A program made the position numbers and the translations under genes. From contig NZ_JANZKP010000008.1 in the NCBI RefSeq assembly GCF_025642745.1, forward strand, positions 1-64,000: a stretch of DNA of 64,000 bases, given 5' to 3'. Positions 1-7,558 of this stretch are shown here, in pieces; position 1 is the stretch's first letter; each line of letters opens with the position of its first letter. Origin of the DNA: Cellulomonas sp. RIT-PI-Y. GTDB taxonomy: Bacteria; Actinomycetota; Actinomycetes; Actinomycetales; Cellulomonadaceae. Below the pieces are notes generated by a model. The model was not told where the DNA came from. It did no database searches and saw only the letters and a list, made by a program, of their open reading frames with translations.

Positions 1-766
1 CGGGCTTGCCGGAGAAGGCCTCGCGGTAGTAGCTGGCGAGCTGCAGGCGGCTGGCGGCGGCGGCGTCGACCAGGACGGTGACGTGCGGGTGGTGCTGCAG
101 GACGGTGCCGGGCCACATCGCGCTGACCGGGCCCTCGGCGAGCTGGTGCACCGCCTCGGCCTTGCCCTTGCCGATGGCCAGCAGGACCAGGTGGCGGGCG
201 GACATGATGGTGGCCAGTCCCTGGGTGAGGCAGTGCTCGGGCACCTGGTCGATGTCGCCGTCGAAGAACCGGGCGTTGTCCTCGCGGGTCTGCCGGGTCA
301 GGGTCTTGATCCGGGTCCGGGACGCGAGTGAGGACCCGGGCTCGTTGAAGGCGACGTGGCCGTCGGTGCCGATGCCGAGGATCTGCACGTCGACGCCGCC
401 CGCGTCCAGGATGGCCTGCTCGTAGGCGGCGCAGGCGGCGGGGATGTCCTCGGCCAGGCCGTCGGGTCCGTGCACGTCGGCGGGGTCGATGTCGATCCGG
501 GAGGCGATCTCCTTGTCGATCACGTTCCGGTACCGCTCCGGGTGGTCGGCGGGCAGTCCGACGTACTCGTCGAGCATGAACGCCTGCACCCCGGCGAAGG
601 AGAGCCCCTCCTCGGTGTGCCGTCGCGCCAGCTCGTCGTAGACGGCCAGCGGGCTGGACCCGGTCGCCAGTCCGATCACCGGGTGGTCCGCGGCGCGCAC
701 CACCCGTTCCACCGCATCGGCCGCGATCCGCGCCAGTTCCGGCACGGGGGCGATGATGACCTCCAT
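1..766 (-). CDS. nagB: Glucosamine-6-phosphate deaminase, 3' end outside window
   Basis: Converts glucosamine-6-phosphate to fructose-6-phosphate and ammonia, feeding amino sugars into glycolysis in the cytoplasm. The visible 255 residues carry the family signature GIGTDGHVAFNEPGSSL (about residues 131-147), the catalytic-loop motif LDEYVGL near residue 65 and the early sugar-phosphate loop LATGSSPL near residue 33. Family members run about 260 residues, so only a few C-terminal codons lie beyond the window edge. The ATG overlaps the stop codon of the ROK kinase gene as TGATG, so it is the last visible gene of the amino-sugar operon and translationally coupled. Recognition is firm; the true end is not visible. 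Confidence 0.95.
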   Translation of the reverse strand, partial: MEVIIAPVPELARIAADAVERVVRAADHPVIGLATGSSPLAVYDELARRHTEEGLSFAGVQAFMLDEYVGLPADHPERYRNVIDKEIASRIDIDPADVHGPDGLAEDIPAACAAYEQAILDAGGVDVQILGIGTDGHVAFNEPGSSLASRTRIKTLTRQTREDNARFFDGDIDQVPEHCLTQGLATIMSARHLVLLAIGKGKAEAVHQLAEGPVSAMWPGTVLQHHPHVTVLVDAAAASRLQLASYYREAFSGKP

Positions 767-1731
767 CAGGGTTCCTTCCGTCCGACCAGCGCTGCGCCGA
801 CGGCACCCACCGGTACTCCACGCGGGGCGAGGTCGACCCGCTCCGCCATCCGCATCGAGGCCAGGAACCGTGAGGTCCCGGCCGCGTGGTCCAGCCTGGC
901 ACGCACCACCTGGAGCAGGGGAGCCCCCAGTTCGCTCACCCCGCCGCCGATCACCACGTGGGCGACGTCGGTGGTCAGCAGCAGCACCCGCACCGCGGTC
1001 GCCACCGCCTCGGCGAAGTCCTGCTGCACACCCAGGGCTGCCGGGTCGCCCGCGGCCGCCGCCTCGAACAGCGCGACCGGTGCGGGGCGGTCCCCCGGGC
1101 CGGGCCAGGCCGCTCGCAGCGCGGATCCGGAGGCGTACTGCTCCAGGCAGCCGTGCTGGCCACAGGGGCAGGGTCGTCCCCCGGGCAGGTAGATCAGGTG
1201 GCCGATCTCGCCCGCGGCGCCGCCAGCCCCACGGTGCAGGCGGCCGTCCAGCACCAGTCCGGCGGCCAGGCCGGTGCCGAGCGCAAGGAACGCCAAGTCG
1301 CCGTCGTCGTCACCGCGCAGGTGCGCCGCGCCGAGCGCCGCGGCGTTCAGGTCGTTCTCCAGCCGGACCGGGACCGGCCCCGAGCCGCGTCGCCCGTTCA
1401 GCCGGCCGTCCAGGGCCCGGGAGACCAGGTCGGCCAGCGGGACGCCCGCGGCGATGCCCAGGTTGACCGCGTGCTCGACCCGTCCGGTGCCGGGGTCCAC
1501 GATGCCGGGCAGACCGATCCCGATCCCGGTGAGCTGGTCGGCTCCCAGGTCGGCCCGGGCCAGCAGGTCGGCGGCGGCGGTCGCGGCGGTGTCCACCACG
1601 GCGTCCGCACCCCGCTCGGTGGGCAGCCGGACCTGGGCGCCGGGGGCGCCGGTGGGGTCGAGGAGCACCGCGAGGGTCTTGGTCCCCCCGATGTCCAGCC
1701 CCACCGACCAGCCGGTGTCGTCGGTTCTCAC
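766..1731 (-). CDS. ROK-family sugar kinase, probable N-acetylglucosamine/glucosamine kinase
   Basis: Cytoplasmic ATP-dependent sugar kinase of the ROK family, 321 residues from a GTG start. The phosphate-binding motif GLDIGGTKT sits at residues 9-17. The sugar-binding GEIGH and the zinc-type cluster CPCGQHGCLEQY follow at mid-protein. There is no N-terminal helix-turn-helix, so this is a kinase rather than a repressor. It starts two bases after the stop of the upstream permease gene and overlaps the nagB start. Its place between an importer and nagB suggests it phosphorylates the imported amino sugar (GlcNAc or GlcN). The exact sugar is inferred from context. I see no nagA (deacetylase) in the window, so it may lie beyond the left edge or elsewhere. 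Confidence 0.85.
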   Translation of the reverse strand: MRTDDTGWSVGLDIGGTKTLAVLLDPTGAPGAQVRLPTERGADAVVDTAATAAADLLARADLGADQLTGIGIGLPGIVDPGTGRVEHAVNLGIAAGVPLADLVSRALDGRLNGRRGSGPVPVRLENDLNAAALGAAHLRGDDDGDLAFLALGTGLAAGLVLDGRLHRGAGGAAGEIGHLIYLPGGRPCPCGQHGCLEQYASGSALRAAWPGPGDRPAPVALFEAAAAGDPAALGVQQDFAEAVATAVRVLLLTTDVAHVVIGGGVSELGAPLLQVVRARLDHAAGTSRFLASMRMAERVDLAPRGVPVGAVGAALVGRKEP

Positions 1732-1733
1732 GT

Positions 1734-2669
1734 TCAGCCCTTCACCGCTCCGGAGACCATGCCCGAGGTCATCCGCCCCTGGACGACGAGGAAGAAGATC
1801 ACGATCGGGATCGAGATCAGCGTCGAGCCCGCCATCACCGTGCCCCAGTCCGTGCCCTTGGTCGCTTCCTGCAGGGCGCGCAGCCAGATCGGCAACGTCT
1901 TGTTGCTTTCCATCACGACCAGGGCGAGCACGAACTCGTTCCAGGCCTGGATGAACGCGAACACACCGGTCGAGATCAGACCGGGCGCCACCAACGGGAA
2001 GGTGACCCGTACGAAGGCGCCGATCTTCGAGCAGCCGTCGATCTGCGCGGCCTCCTCCAACTCTGCCGGGACACCGGCGACGAAGCCCCGCAGCGTCCAG
2101 ATCGTGAACGGCAGCACCGACGCGGTGTAGACCAGGATCAGGCCGAACAACTGGTCGAGCAGGTTCCAATCCCGCAGCATGGAGTACAGCGAGATGATCA
2201 TCGCCTCGCCCGGGATCATCTGGACCGCGAGGATCGTCACGATGAAGACCTTGCGGCCACGCCAGCGGAACCGGGTGGCCGCGAGGGCGGCGAGGAAGCC
2301 GAACACGAGCGCGGCGACCAGGACGGCGAGCACGACCAGCAGGCTGACCCGCAGCGCCGGGGCGAACAGGTAGTTGGTCTCCCCGGCGAAGATCTTCCGG
2401 TAGTTCTCGAACGTGCCGTCGACCGGGAAGAACGTCGGCGTGGTGCTGCGGATCCGGTTGGTCGGCAGGAAGGAGCTGTTGACCATCCAGTAGACCGGGA
2501 AGATCGAGCACAGGAAGACCACGACGGCCGAGAGGGTCAGGAACCAGCCCGGGCGCTCGCGGCGCGACCGGTTGCCGCGCGTGGTGCGGCCGGCCTTGCG
2601 GGCGGCCCCGGCGTCGGTGGCGGTGGACCGGCGGGTGCCGAGCGGGGCGGTGGTGTCGACGGTGCTCAT
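1734..2669 (-). CDS. Carbohydrate ABC transporter permease (MalG-like)
   Basis: Inner-membrane permease of a CUT1-type sugar importer, 311 residues. A basic N-terminal tail of about 40 residues precedes six predicted hydrophobic segments. The cytoplasmic EAA loop reads EEAAQIDGCSKIGAFVRVTF, the contact site for the ATPase. The ATG overlaps the stop of the first permease gene as TGATG. Like most actinobacterial CUT1 systems, the operon has no ATPase gene; a shared MsiK-type ATPase elsewhere is likely. With the neighbouring ROK kinase and nagB the substrate is probably GlcNAc, chitobiose or a related amino sugar. Confidence 0.9.
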   Translation of the reverse strand: MSTVDTTAPLGTRRSTATDAGAARKAGRTTRGNRSRRERPGWFLTLSAVVVFLCSIFPVYWMVNSSFLPTNRIRSTTPTFFPVDGTFENYRKIFAGETNYLFAPALRVSLLVVLAVLVAALVFGFLAALAATRFRWRGRKVFIVTILAVQMIPGEAMIISLYSMLRDWNLLDQLFGLILVYTASVLPFTIWTLRGFVAGVPAELEEAAQIDGCSKIGAFVRVTFPLVAPGLISTGVFAFIQAWNEFVLALVVMESNKTLPIWLRALQEATKGTDWGTVMAGSTLISIPIVIFFLVVQGRMTSGMVSGAVKG

Positions 2670-3631
2670 CACACGTCCTCGTTCCGGAGCAGCGAACGGA
2701 TGTAGAAGAAGGCGAGGCCGAGCATGATGAGCGCGAAGATCACCGCGATCGCGCTGGCCTCGGAGTAGTTCCCCTGGGCCACGCCGTAGCGGTAGATGTA
2801 GGTCCCGATCACGTCGGTGTTCGCCGCCGCCGACGACTGGCGCAGCGCGTACACCTGGGTGAACACCCGCAGGTCCCAGATGACCTGGAGCATGAGCACC
2901 ACGGCGATCACCGGCTTGATGAACGGCACGATGACGTGCCGGAAGCGCTGCACCGGGCCGGCGCCGTCCAGCTCCGCGGCCTCCAGCACCTCGCCGGGCA
3001 CCTGGGTCAGCCCCGCGAACAGGGTGAAGGCGACGAACGGGACGGACTGCCAGGTGACCAGGAAGACCACGACCATGAAGAAGGTCAGCGGCTGGCTGAG
3101 CCAGGCGTAGCGGTCGAAGTCCAGCCCGATCGTGGTCAGGACGTAGTTCACGACGCCGTAGGAGGTGTCGAACATCCACTGGAAGATCACGGTGGAGGTC
3201 AGGGCGGGCATCGCCCAGGCCAGCAGCAGGCCCACGCTGACCAGCAGTCGCATGCCCTTGCCGAGCCGGTTCATCAGCAGCGCGATCAGCATGCCCAGGG
3301 TCATGGTGGCCACGACCAGGACGACCATCAGCGCGAAGGACCGGCCCATCAGCGCCCAGAACTGACCGTCGGTCAGCACCTTCTGGTACTGGTCGAACCC
3401 GACCCAGTTCGGCGCCTTGCCGGAGAACAGGTTGTTCTGCCGGGAGAAGTCCTGGAAGGAGAAGATCAGCATCCGCACCAGCGGGTACCCGACGAACACG
3501 GCGAGCACGGCGACGGCGGGGACGAGCAGGGCCAGCGCGGACCAGGAGACGCCGCGGTCGCGGGTGTCACGGATCCTGCGCTTCTTGGGGGCCCGGGGTG
3601 GCGCCGGCGGCGGCGCGGTGGAGACAGACAT
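2669..3631 (-). CDS. Sugar ABC transporter permease (MalF-like)
   Basis: First permease of the same CUT1 importer, 320 residues, with a proline- and arginine-rich cytoplasmic N-terminus and six hydrophobic segments from about residue 30. The EAA loop reads LEAAELDGAGPVQRFRHVIV. It follows the binding-protein gene across 83 bases that contain a strong hairpin (3668-3709), and overlaps the MalG-like gene at its 3' end. ATG start. The pair forms the membrane channel for the sugar delivered by the 3715-4998 lipoprotein. Confidence 0.9.
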   Translation of the reverse strand: MSVSTAPPPAPPRAPKKRRIRDTRDRGVSWSALALLVPAVAVLAVFVGYPLVRMLIFSFQDFSRQNNLFSGKAPNWVGFDQYQKVLTDGQFWALMGRSFALMVVLVVATMTLGMLIALLMNRLGKGMRLLVSVGLLLAWAMPALTSTVIFQWMFDTSYGVVNYVLTTIGLDFDRYAWLSQPLTFFMVVVFLVTWQSVPFVAFTLFAGLTQVPGEVLEAAELDGAGPVQRFRHVIVPFIKPVIAVVLMLQVIWDLRVFTQVYALRQSSAAANTDVIGTYIYRYGVAQGNYSEASAIAVIFALIMLGLAFFYIRSLLRNEDV

Positions 3632-3667
3632 CGGCGGTCCTTGGGGCGAGGTACGGCGAGCGGCGGG

Positions 3668-3709
3668 GGTGCCGCGGGGCCGTCGACGTCGCGACGGCCC
3701 CGCGGTACC
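3668..3709 (-). terminator. Intercistronic hairpin after binding-protein gene
   Basis: Arms 3668-3685 and 3692-3709 pair over 18 bp with one mismatch (17 of 18), loop of six bases. It begins five bases after the binding-protein stop codon and lies before the permease start. There is no T-run, so it may act as partial terminator or as an RNA-stabilising 3' structure that keeps the binding protein more abundant than the permeases. Confidence 0.75.
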
Positions 3710-3714
3710 GGTGA

Positions 3715-4998
3715 TCAGCGGTTCAGTGCGTCCGTGATCTGGTCGTTCGCGGTATCGGCCGCCTCCTGGACGTCCTTGCCCTGCGCGAGCTCGGTGAACA
3801 GGGTCTCCATGATCAGGTCGGACTCCACGTTCGACCAGCCCGGTGCGACCGGGGTGAGCTTCACGTTCTCCGCGGCCTTGGCAGCGGCCTGGGCCACCGG
3901 GGTGTCACCCATCTCCGAGGCCAGCGAGACCTTGGCCGGGGTCAGACCGGCCTTGGCCAGGATGGTCTGGTACTCGTCGGAGAGCATGATCTGCATCGCC
4001 TTGTAGGCCAGGTCCTGGTTCGCGGCCTGGGCCGGGATGGCGATGTTCGAGCCGCCGAGGAACACCGGAGCGGTCTCGTCGGCGGAGGCACCCGGCAGGG
4101 CGTAGACGCCGATGTCGGACTCGGAGTCCGGGCAGCCGCCGTTGTCCGCGCTGATCAGGGAGCCCTGCACCCAGCCCGGAGCGGACAGGGTGGCGACCTC
4201 ACCGGCGCACCACGGGATCTGCGGGTCGGTCTCCTTGGCGTCCGGCGCGGCGCCGTTCGCGTTCAGCATGATGTCCTGGACCTTCTCCAGGCCGGCGACC
4301 GACTCGGGGGTGTTGATCGCCCCGACCCACTGACCGTCCTCCTCGACCGCGAGGTCGCCGCCCTCGGACCAGATGAACGGCAGGCCGTTGCGCCAGTCCT
4401 GTCCGGGGTACCAGATGCCCGAGTAGTTGGCGGTGTCCGCGTTCGCGGCCTTGAGCGTCTTGCCGTCCTCGATGTACTCGTCGAGGGTGGTCGGGACCTC
4501 GACCCCGGCGGCCTCGTAGGCGGACTTCGAGTAGAAGACCAGCCGGGATCCCGCGTAGTAGGGCACGGCGTACAGGGTGTCGTCGTAGGTGCCGATGTCC
4601 ACGAAGCCGGAGAGCAGGTCGTCGCCGCCCAGCTCCTCGTACTTGTCGTCCAGCGGGGTGAACGCGCCGGCGGAGGTGAAGGTCGTCGACTGGGTGTTGC
4701 CGACCTCCACGATCTGCGGCGAGGTCTTCTCGCTGGTCATCGCCTGGGACAGCTTGTCCACCAGGCCGTCCCACTGCTGCTCCTCGATGACGAGCGTGGA
4801 GCCCGGGTTCTCGTCCTCGAAGGTGGTCTTCAGGTAGTCACGGGCCTCGTCGGGGGTGTCCGAGCCGACGAGCCACACCTTGACCGTGGCGCCATCGCCA
4901 CTCGAGGTGCTCTCGCCGCCACCCGATCCACCGGACGAGCATGCGGTCAGCGCGAGCGCCGCCGCCGCACCGACGGCCGCCATACGTACGATCTTCAC
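3715..4998 (-). CDS. Sugar ABC transporter substrate-binding lipoprotein
   Basis: Extracytoplasmic solute-binding lipoprotein of the CUT1 importer, 427 residues. Signal peptide with lipobox LTAC near residue 20, followed by a Ser/Gly-rich linker and a family-1 (MalE-type) binding fold. I chose the GTG at 4998 because GGAGG lies nine bases upstream and the signal peptide then begins normally (KIVRMAAVGAAAALALTAC). An in-frame start at 5067 would add an unlikely 23-residue leader. It is the first transport gene after the ROK repressor, so sugar capture is likely controlled by that repressor. Substrate (GlcNAc, chito-oligosaccharide or similar) is inferred from nagB and the ROK kinase. Confidence 0.9.
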   Translation of the reverse strand: MKIVRMAAVGAAAALALTACSSGGSGGGESTSSGDGATVKVWLVGSDTPDEARDYLKTTFEDENPGSTLVIEEQQWDGLVDKLSQAMTSEKTSPQIVEVGNTQSTTFTSAGAFTPLDDKYEELGGDDLLSGFVDIGTYDDTLYAVPYYAGSRLVFYSKSAYEAAGVEVPTTLDEYIEDGKTLKAANADTANYSGIWYPGQDWRNGLPFIWSEGGDLAVEEDGQWVGAINTPESVAGLEKVQDIMLNANGAAPDAKETDPQIPWCAGEVATLSAPGWVQGSLISADNGGCPDSESDIGVYALPGASADETAPVFLGGSNIAIPAQAANQDLAYKAMQIMLSDEYQTILAKAGLTPAKVSLASEMGDTPVAQAAAKAAENVKLTPVAPGWSNVESDLIMETLFTELAQGKDVQEAADTANDQITDALNR

Positions 4999-5073
4999 GT
5001 TGGTGTTCCTCCCAGATGCGAGGCGAGCGCCGGTTGGCGTCGCCGGGTTGAAACCAGCACTGCACAAGGCCGG

Positions 5074-5098
5074 CTCGGAGTGGTCACGTCACTCCGAG
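5074..5098. repeat. Perfect 9-bp inverted repeat over the ROK repressor stop codon
   Basis: CTCGGAGTG (5074-5082) and CACTCCGAG (5090-5098) are perfect complements around a seven-base loop that contains the first base of the stop codon of the ROK repressor gene. It could end or attenuate the repressor transcript before the binding-protein gene, or act as an RNA processing site. There is no T-run. Confidence 0.55.
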
Positions 5099-6277
5099 CT
5101 GGCCGTTCAGGACCAGGGCGGCGGCGCCGGACAGCGCCCCGTCCTCGTCCAACGAGCCCGTCCGGATGATCAGGTCCTGCCCGATCAGGGGCATGGTCCG
5201 GTCCCGGACGGTGGCGAGCGCGGCGTCCCTCAGCGGTCCGTCGAGCAGCTCCGGGGGGCCGGAGAGCAGGACCTCGGAGAGGTTCAGCGCACTGACGACG
5301 GGGGCCAGGGCCACGCCCAGCTTCCGTCCCACCGACGCCAGCACGGCGTCGGAGTCCTCGATCGCGCGGCCGGTGGTGGCCCGGCGCAGCGCGGACAGGG
5401 AGAGCAGCGTCTCCAGGCAGCCGTGCCGCCCGCAGGCGCACAGCAGCGGTTCGGGGTCGCCGGCCCGCAGATCGCGGTCGTCGACCACGGTGACGTGGCC
5501 GATCTCCCCGGCGGCGCTGTTCGGGCCACGGACCAGCACGCCGTCCAGCACGATGCCGGCACCGACGCCCTGTCCGACCGTGACCACCATCAGCCCCGCT
5601 CCCCCCGCACCGCCGTAGGTGTACTCCCCCAGCGCGCGGGTGTTGGCGTCGTTGGCCACGTAGACCGGCACGCCCAGGGTGGCGGTCAGGTCCGCGGCCA
5701 GCGGCAGGTCGTACCAGGCCCGGTTCGGCGCGGAGATCACCACGCCGCGCGGGTCGATCACGCCCGGCGACCCGATCCCGATCCCGATCACGGGCCGGCT
5801 CGCGCCGTCGGACAGCAGGTCGCGGCAGAGGTCCTCGAGCACGGTGACCGCGGCGGTGCCGGTGCGGCCGTCCAGCGAGGCGGACCGGCGGGCGACCACG
5901 GTGCCGGTCAGAGTCATCACCGCGCCGCGCAGCCTGGCGTCGTCGGCCAGGTCGACCGCCAGCACGTGGAAGTCCTCGGTCCGCATCCCGACCAGCGTGG
6001 CGGGCTTGCCGACCCGGCCCTCCGGACGGATGCCGAGCTCGGCGACCAACCCCTCGGAGATCAGCACGGACACCAGGTCGGAGATCGTCACCCGGGTCAG
6101 CCCGGTGCTCCGGGCGAGGTCGGCACGGGACGACGGGCCGTTGTGGAAGAGGTGTTGCAGGACCAGCGAGCGGTTGTGCGCGCGGCCGTGCTCCGGGAGC
6201 ACTTTGCCGGTGGGTCGCAGGGTCCGCCCGACTCCCCGAGGAGCAGGGCGGTCGGCCGACCGCGTCGCTGTGGTCAT
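5084..6277 (-). CDS. ROK-family transcriptional repressor (NagC/XylR-like)
   Basis: DNA-binding ROK protein, 397 residues. An N-terminal winged helix-turn-helix (about residues 28-85, with SSRADLARSTGLTRVTISDL) is followed by a ROK sugar-sensing domain with GEIGH and the zinc cluster CACGRHGCLE. The kinase-type DIGGTK loop is replaced by VLAVDLADD, as expected for a regulator. It lies at the head of the amino-sugar operon and probably represses it until a sugar or sugar phosphate binds. A ROK-type operator abuts the start codon (6278-6304), which indicates autoregulation. The ATG at 6277 has only a distant purine run upstream, inside the operator, so translation may be leaderless or weak. Confidence 0.9.
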   Translation of the reverse strand: MTTATRSADRPAPRGVGRTLRPTGKVLPEHGRAHNRSLVLQHLFHNGPSSRADLARSTGLTRVTISDLVSVLISEGLVAELGIRPEGRVGKPATLVGMRTEDFHVLAVDLADDARLRGAVMTLTGTVVARRSASLDGRTGTAAVTVLEDLCRDLLSDGASRPVIGIGIGSPGVIDPRGVVISAPNRAWYDLPLAADLTATLGVPVYVANDANTRALGEYTYGGAGGAGLMVVTVGQGVGAGIVLDGVLVRGPNSAAGEIGHVTVVDDRDLRAGDPEPLLCACGRHGCLETLLSLSALRRATTGRAIEDSDAVLASVGRKLGVALAPVVSALNLSEVLLSGPPELLDGPLRDAALATVRDRTMPLIGQDLIIRTGSLDEDGALSGAAALVLNGQLGVT

Positions 6278-6304
6278 GTTTGTTAGTGAAGCTTCCTTAC
6301 AAAC
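6278..6304. promoter_or_regulatory. ROK-type operator at the repressor start codon
   Basis: Arms GTTTGTTAG (6278-6286) and CTTACAAAC (6296-6304) match at 8 of 9 positions around a central TGAAGCTTC. This AT-rich island in GC-rich DNA resembles known ROK repressor sites with a GAAGCTTC core and flanking TTAG/CTAA-type arms. It directly touches the repressor ATG, so bound repressor would block transcription of its own operon. Confidence 0.75.
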
Positions 6305-6518
6305 TACGACGCAAGGGGTTCAGGCAACCGTGACCGAAGCGTGACCGGGGATTCACCGGGCCGACATCTGACCCCGGGACCTCGTTTCGCGCGCGTTTCC
6401 GCAGGTCGTGGCTCCGAGCTGGGCAACGGTGCCCCCGGTGCCCGCCGCACGCTCCCTGAGTGCTCCGCGACCGCCCCCCGGGTGCATCGCGCGACGAACT
6501 GGGTGGTGGACCCGGCTC

Positions 6519-7376
6519 TCAGGCTCGCGTCCACCCCCGCGCGCCGGGGTACCGCACCGATCGCGTCGCCACCTCGACCCCGGCGCGGAGCGCGTCGGCG
6601 ATCCCGCTCCCCCGGGCCAGTCCGGCCGCCACCGCGCCGTGCAGGACGTCGCCGGCACCGAGGGTGTCCACCACCTCCCGGACCGTGTCGACCGCCACCA
6701 CCACCGGCGGACCCTCCCGTCCTCGCAGCCGGACGGGGCCGGCGCCCGCCGACCGCGCCGCCGACACCACCGGCCAGCGCACGAGCACGTCGTCCAGCAC
6801 GTCCCCGTCCGGGTCCGGGTCCGGCAGCGCGAAGTCCGCCGACAGCACCGCGTGGTCGACCTGGGCGAGCAACTCCCCCAGTCCCGGCTTCCACGACCCG
6901 CCGTCCAGCACCACCGGGATCCCCCGCCGCCGGGCCCCGGCCGCCAACGGCACCGCCGCACCCAGGTGGTGCCCGTCCACCAGCAGCGCGCTCACCCCGT
7001 CCAGCACCGCCCGGTCCGGTGCCGTGAGACCCGGCATCCCGACCGCGTTCACCGACGCGACCGCGCGCTGCCCCGTGGACCGGGTGACCAGCACCGTCGA
7101 CACCGGCGGCCGGGCGTCCAGCCCCTCGGCCAGGTCCACCGCGGCGACGTCCGCGCCGCGCAGTTCGGCCCGTACCAGGTCGGCCACCGCACCGGTGCCG
7201 ATCGCGGTCACCAGCCGGGTGGGCACGCCCAGCGCCACCGCCGTCGCCGCCGCGTTCGCCGCCGGGCCGCCGAAGGTCACCTCCAGCCCGTCCGCGACCA
7301 CCTTCTGGTCCGGGCCGGGCACGGCCTCCACCACCTGCGTCACGTCCAGGGTGACCAATCCGCAGCACAGCAGCAT
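6519..7376 (-). CDS. PfkB-family carbohydrate kinase
   Basis: Cytoplasmic sugar or nucleoside kinase of the ribokinase fold, 285 residues. The N-terminal FGGPAANAA (glycine-rich substrate loop, about residues 36-44) and the C-terminal VDTLGAGDVLHGA with the catalytic Asp are both present. The substrate cannot be told from sequence; fructose, ribose, ketodeoxygluconate or tagatose-6-phosphate kinases share these motifs. The ATG at 7376 gives the usual short lead (MLLCCGLVTLDV). Upstream in-frame codons would add an arginine-rich tail that looks like noncoding DNA. It is divergent from pgi across 182 bases, and 241 bases separate its 3' end from the ROK repressor start. Confidence 0.85.
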   Translation of the reverse strand: MLLCCGLVTLDVTQVVEAVPGPDQKVVADGLEVTFGGPAANAAATAVALGVPTRLVTAIGTGAVADLVRAELRGADVAAVDLAEGLDARPPVSTVLVTRSTGQRAVASVNAVGMPGLTAPDRAVLDGVSALLVDGHHLGAAVPLAAGARRRGIPVVLDGGSWKPGLGELLAQVDHAVLSADFALPDPDPDGDVLDDVLVRWPVVSAARSAGAGPVRLRGREGPPVVVAVDTVREVVDTLGAGDVLHGAVAAGLARGSGIADALRAGVEVATRSVRYPGARGWTRA

Positions 7377-7558
7377 CGCGTCCACCCGCCCAGCCTGCCG
7401 TGTCCGGGCGCCAGCGCGCACCGAGGCCGGCTTCTGGGGCTCCGCGGCCGCCGTCGTGCGCCTCGCCCGCCCCGCAGCCCGGGATCGGTCCCGGGCACAC
7501 CGCACCCGGGCGCGACTACGGTTGACCCCGACGCACTGTGCACTCGAGAGGGACAACT

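Noticed and set aside
1-6304. nagA (GlcNAc-6-phosphate deacetylase) within the amino-sugar operon
   Set aside because: No open frame with an amidohydrolase metal motif lies between the regulator and nagB.
6304-7500. Minus-strand open frame rich in Gly/Arg overlapping the PfkB kinase
   Set aside because: It is an out-of-frame shadow of the kinase, which has clear active-site motifs.
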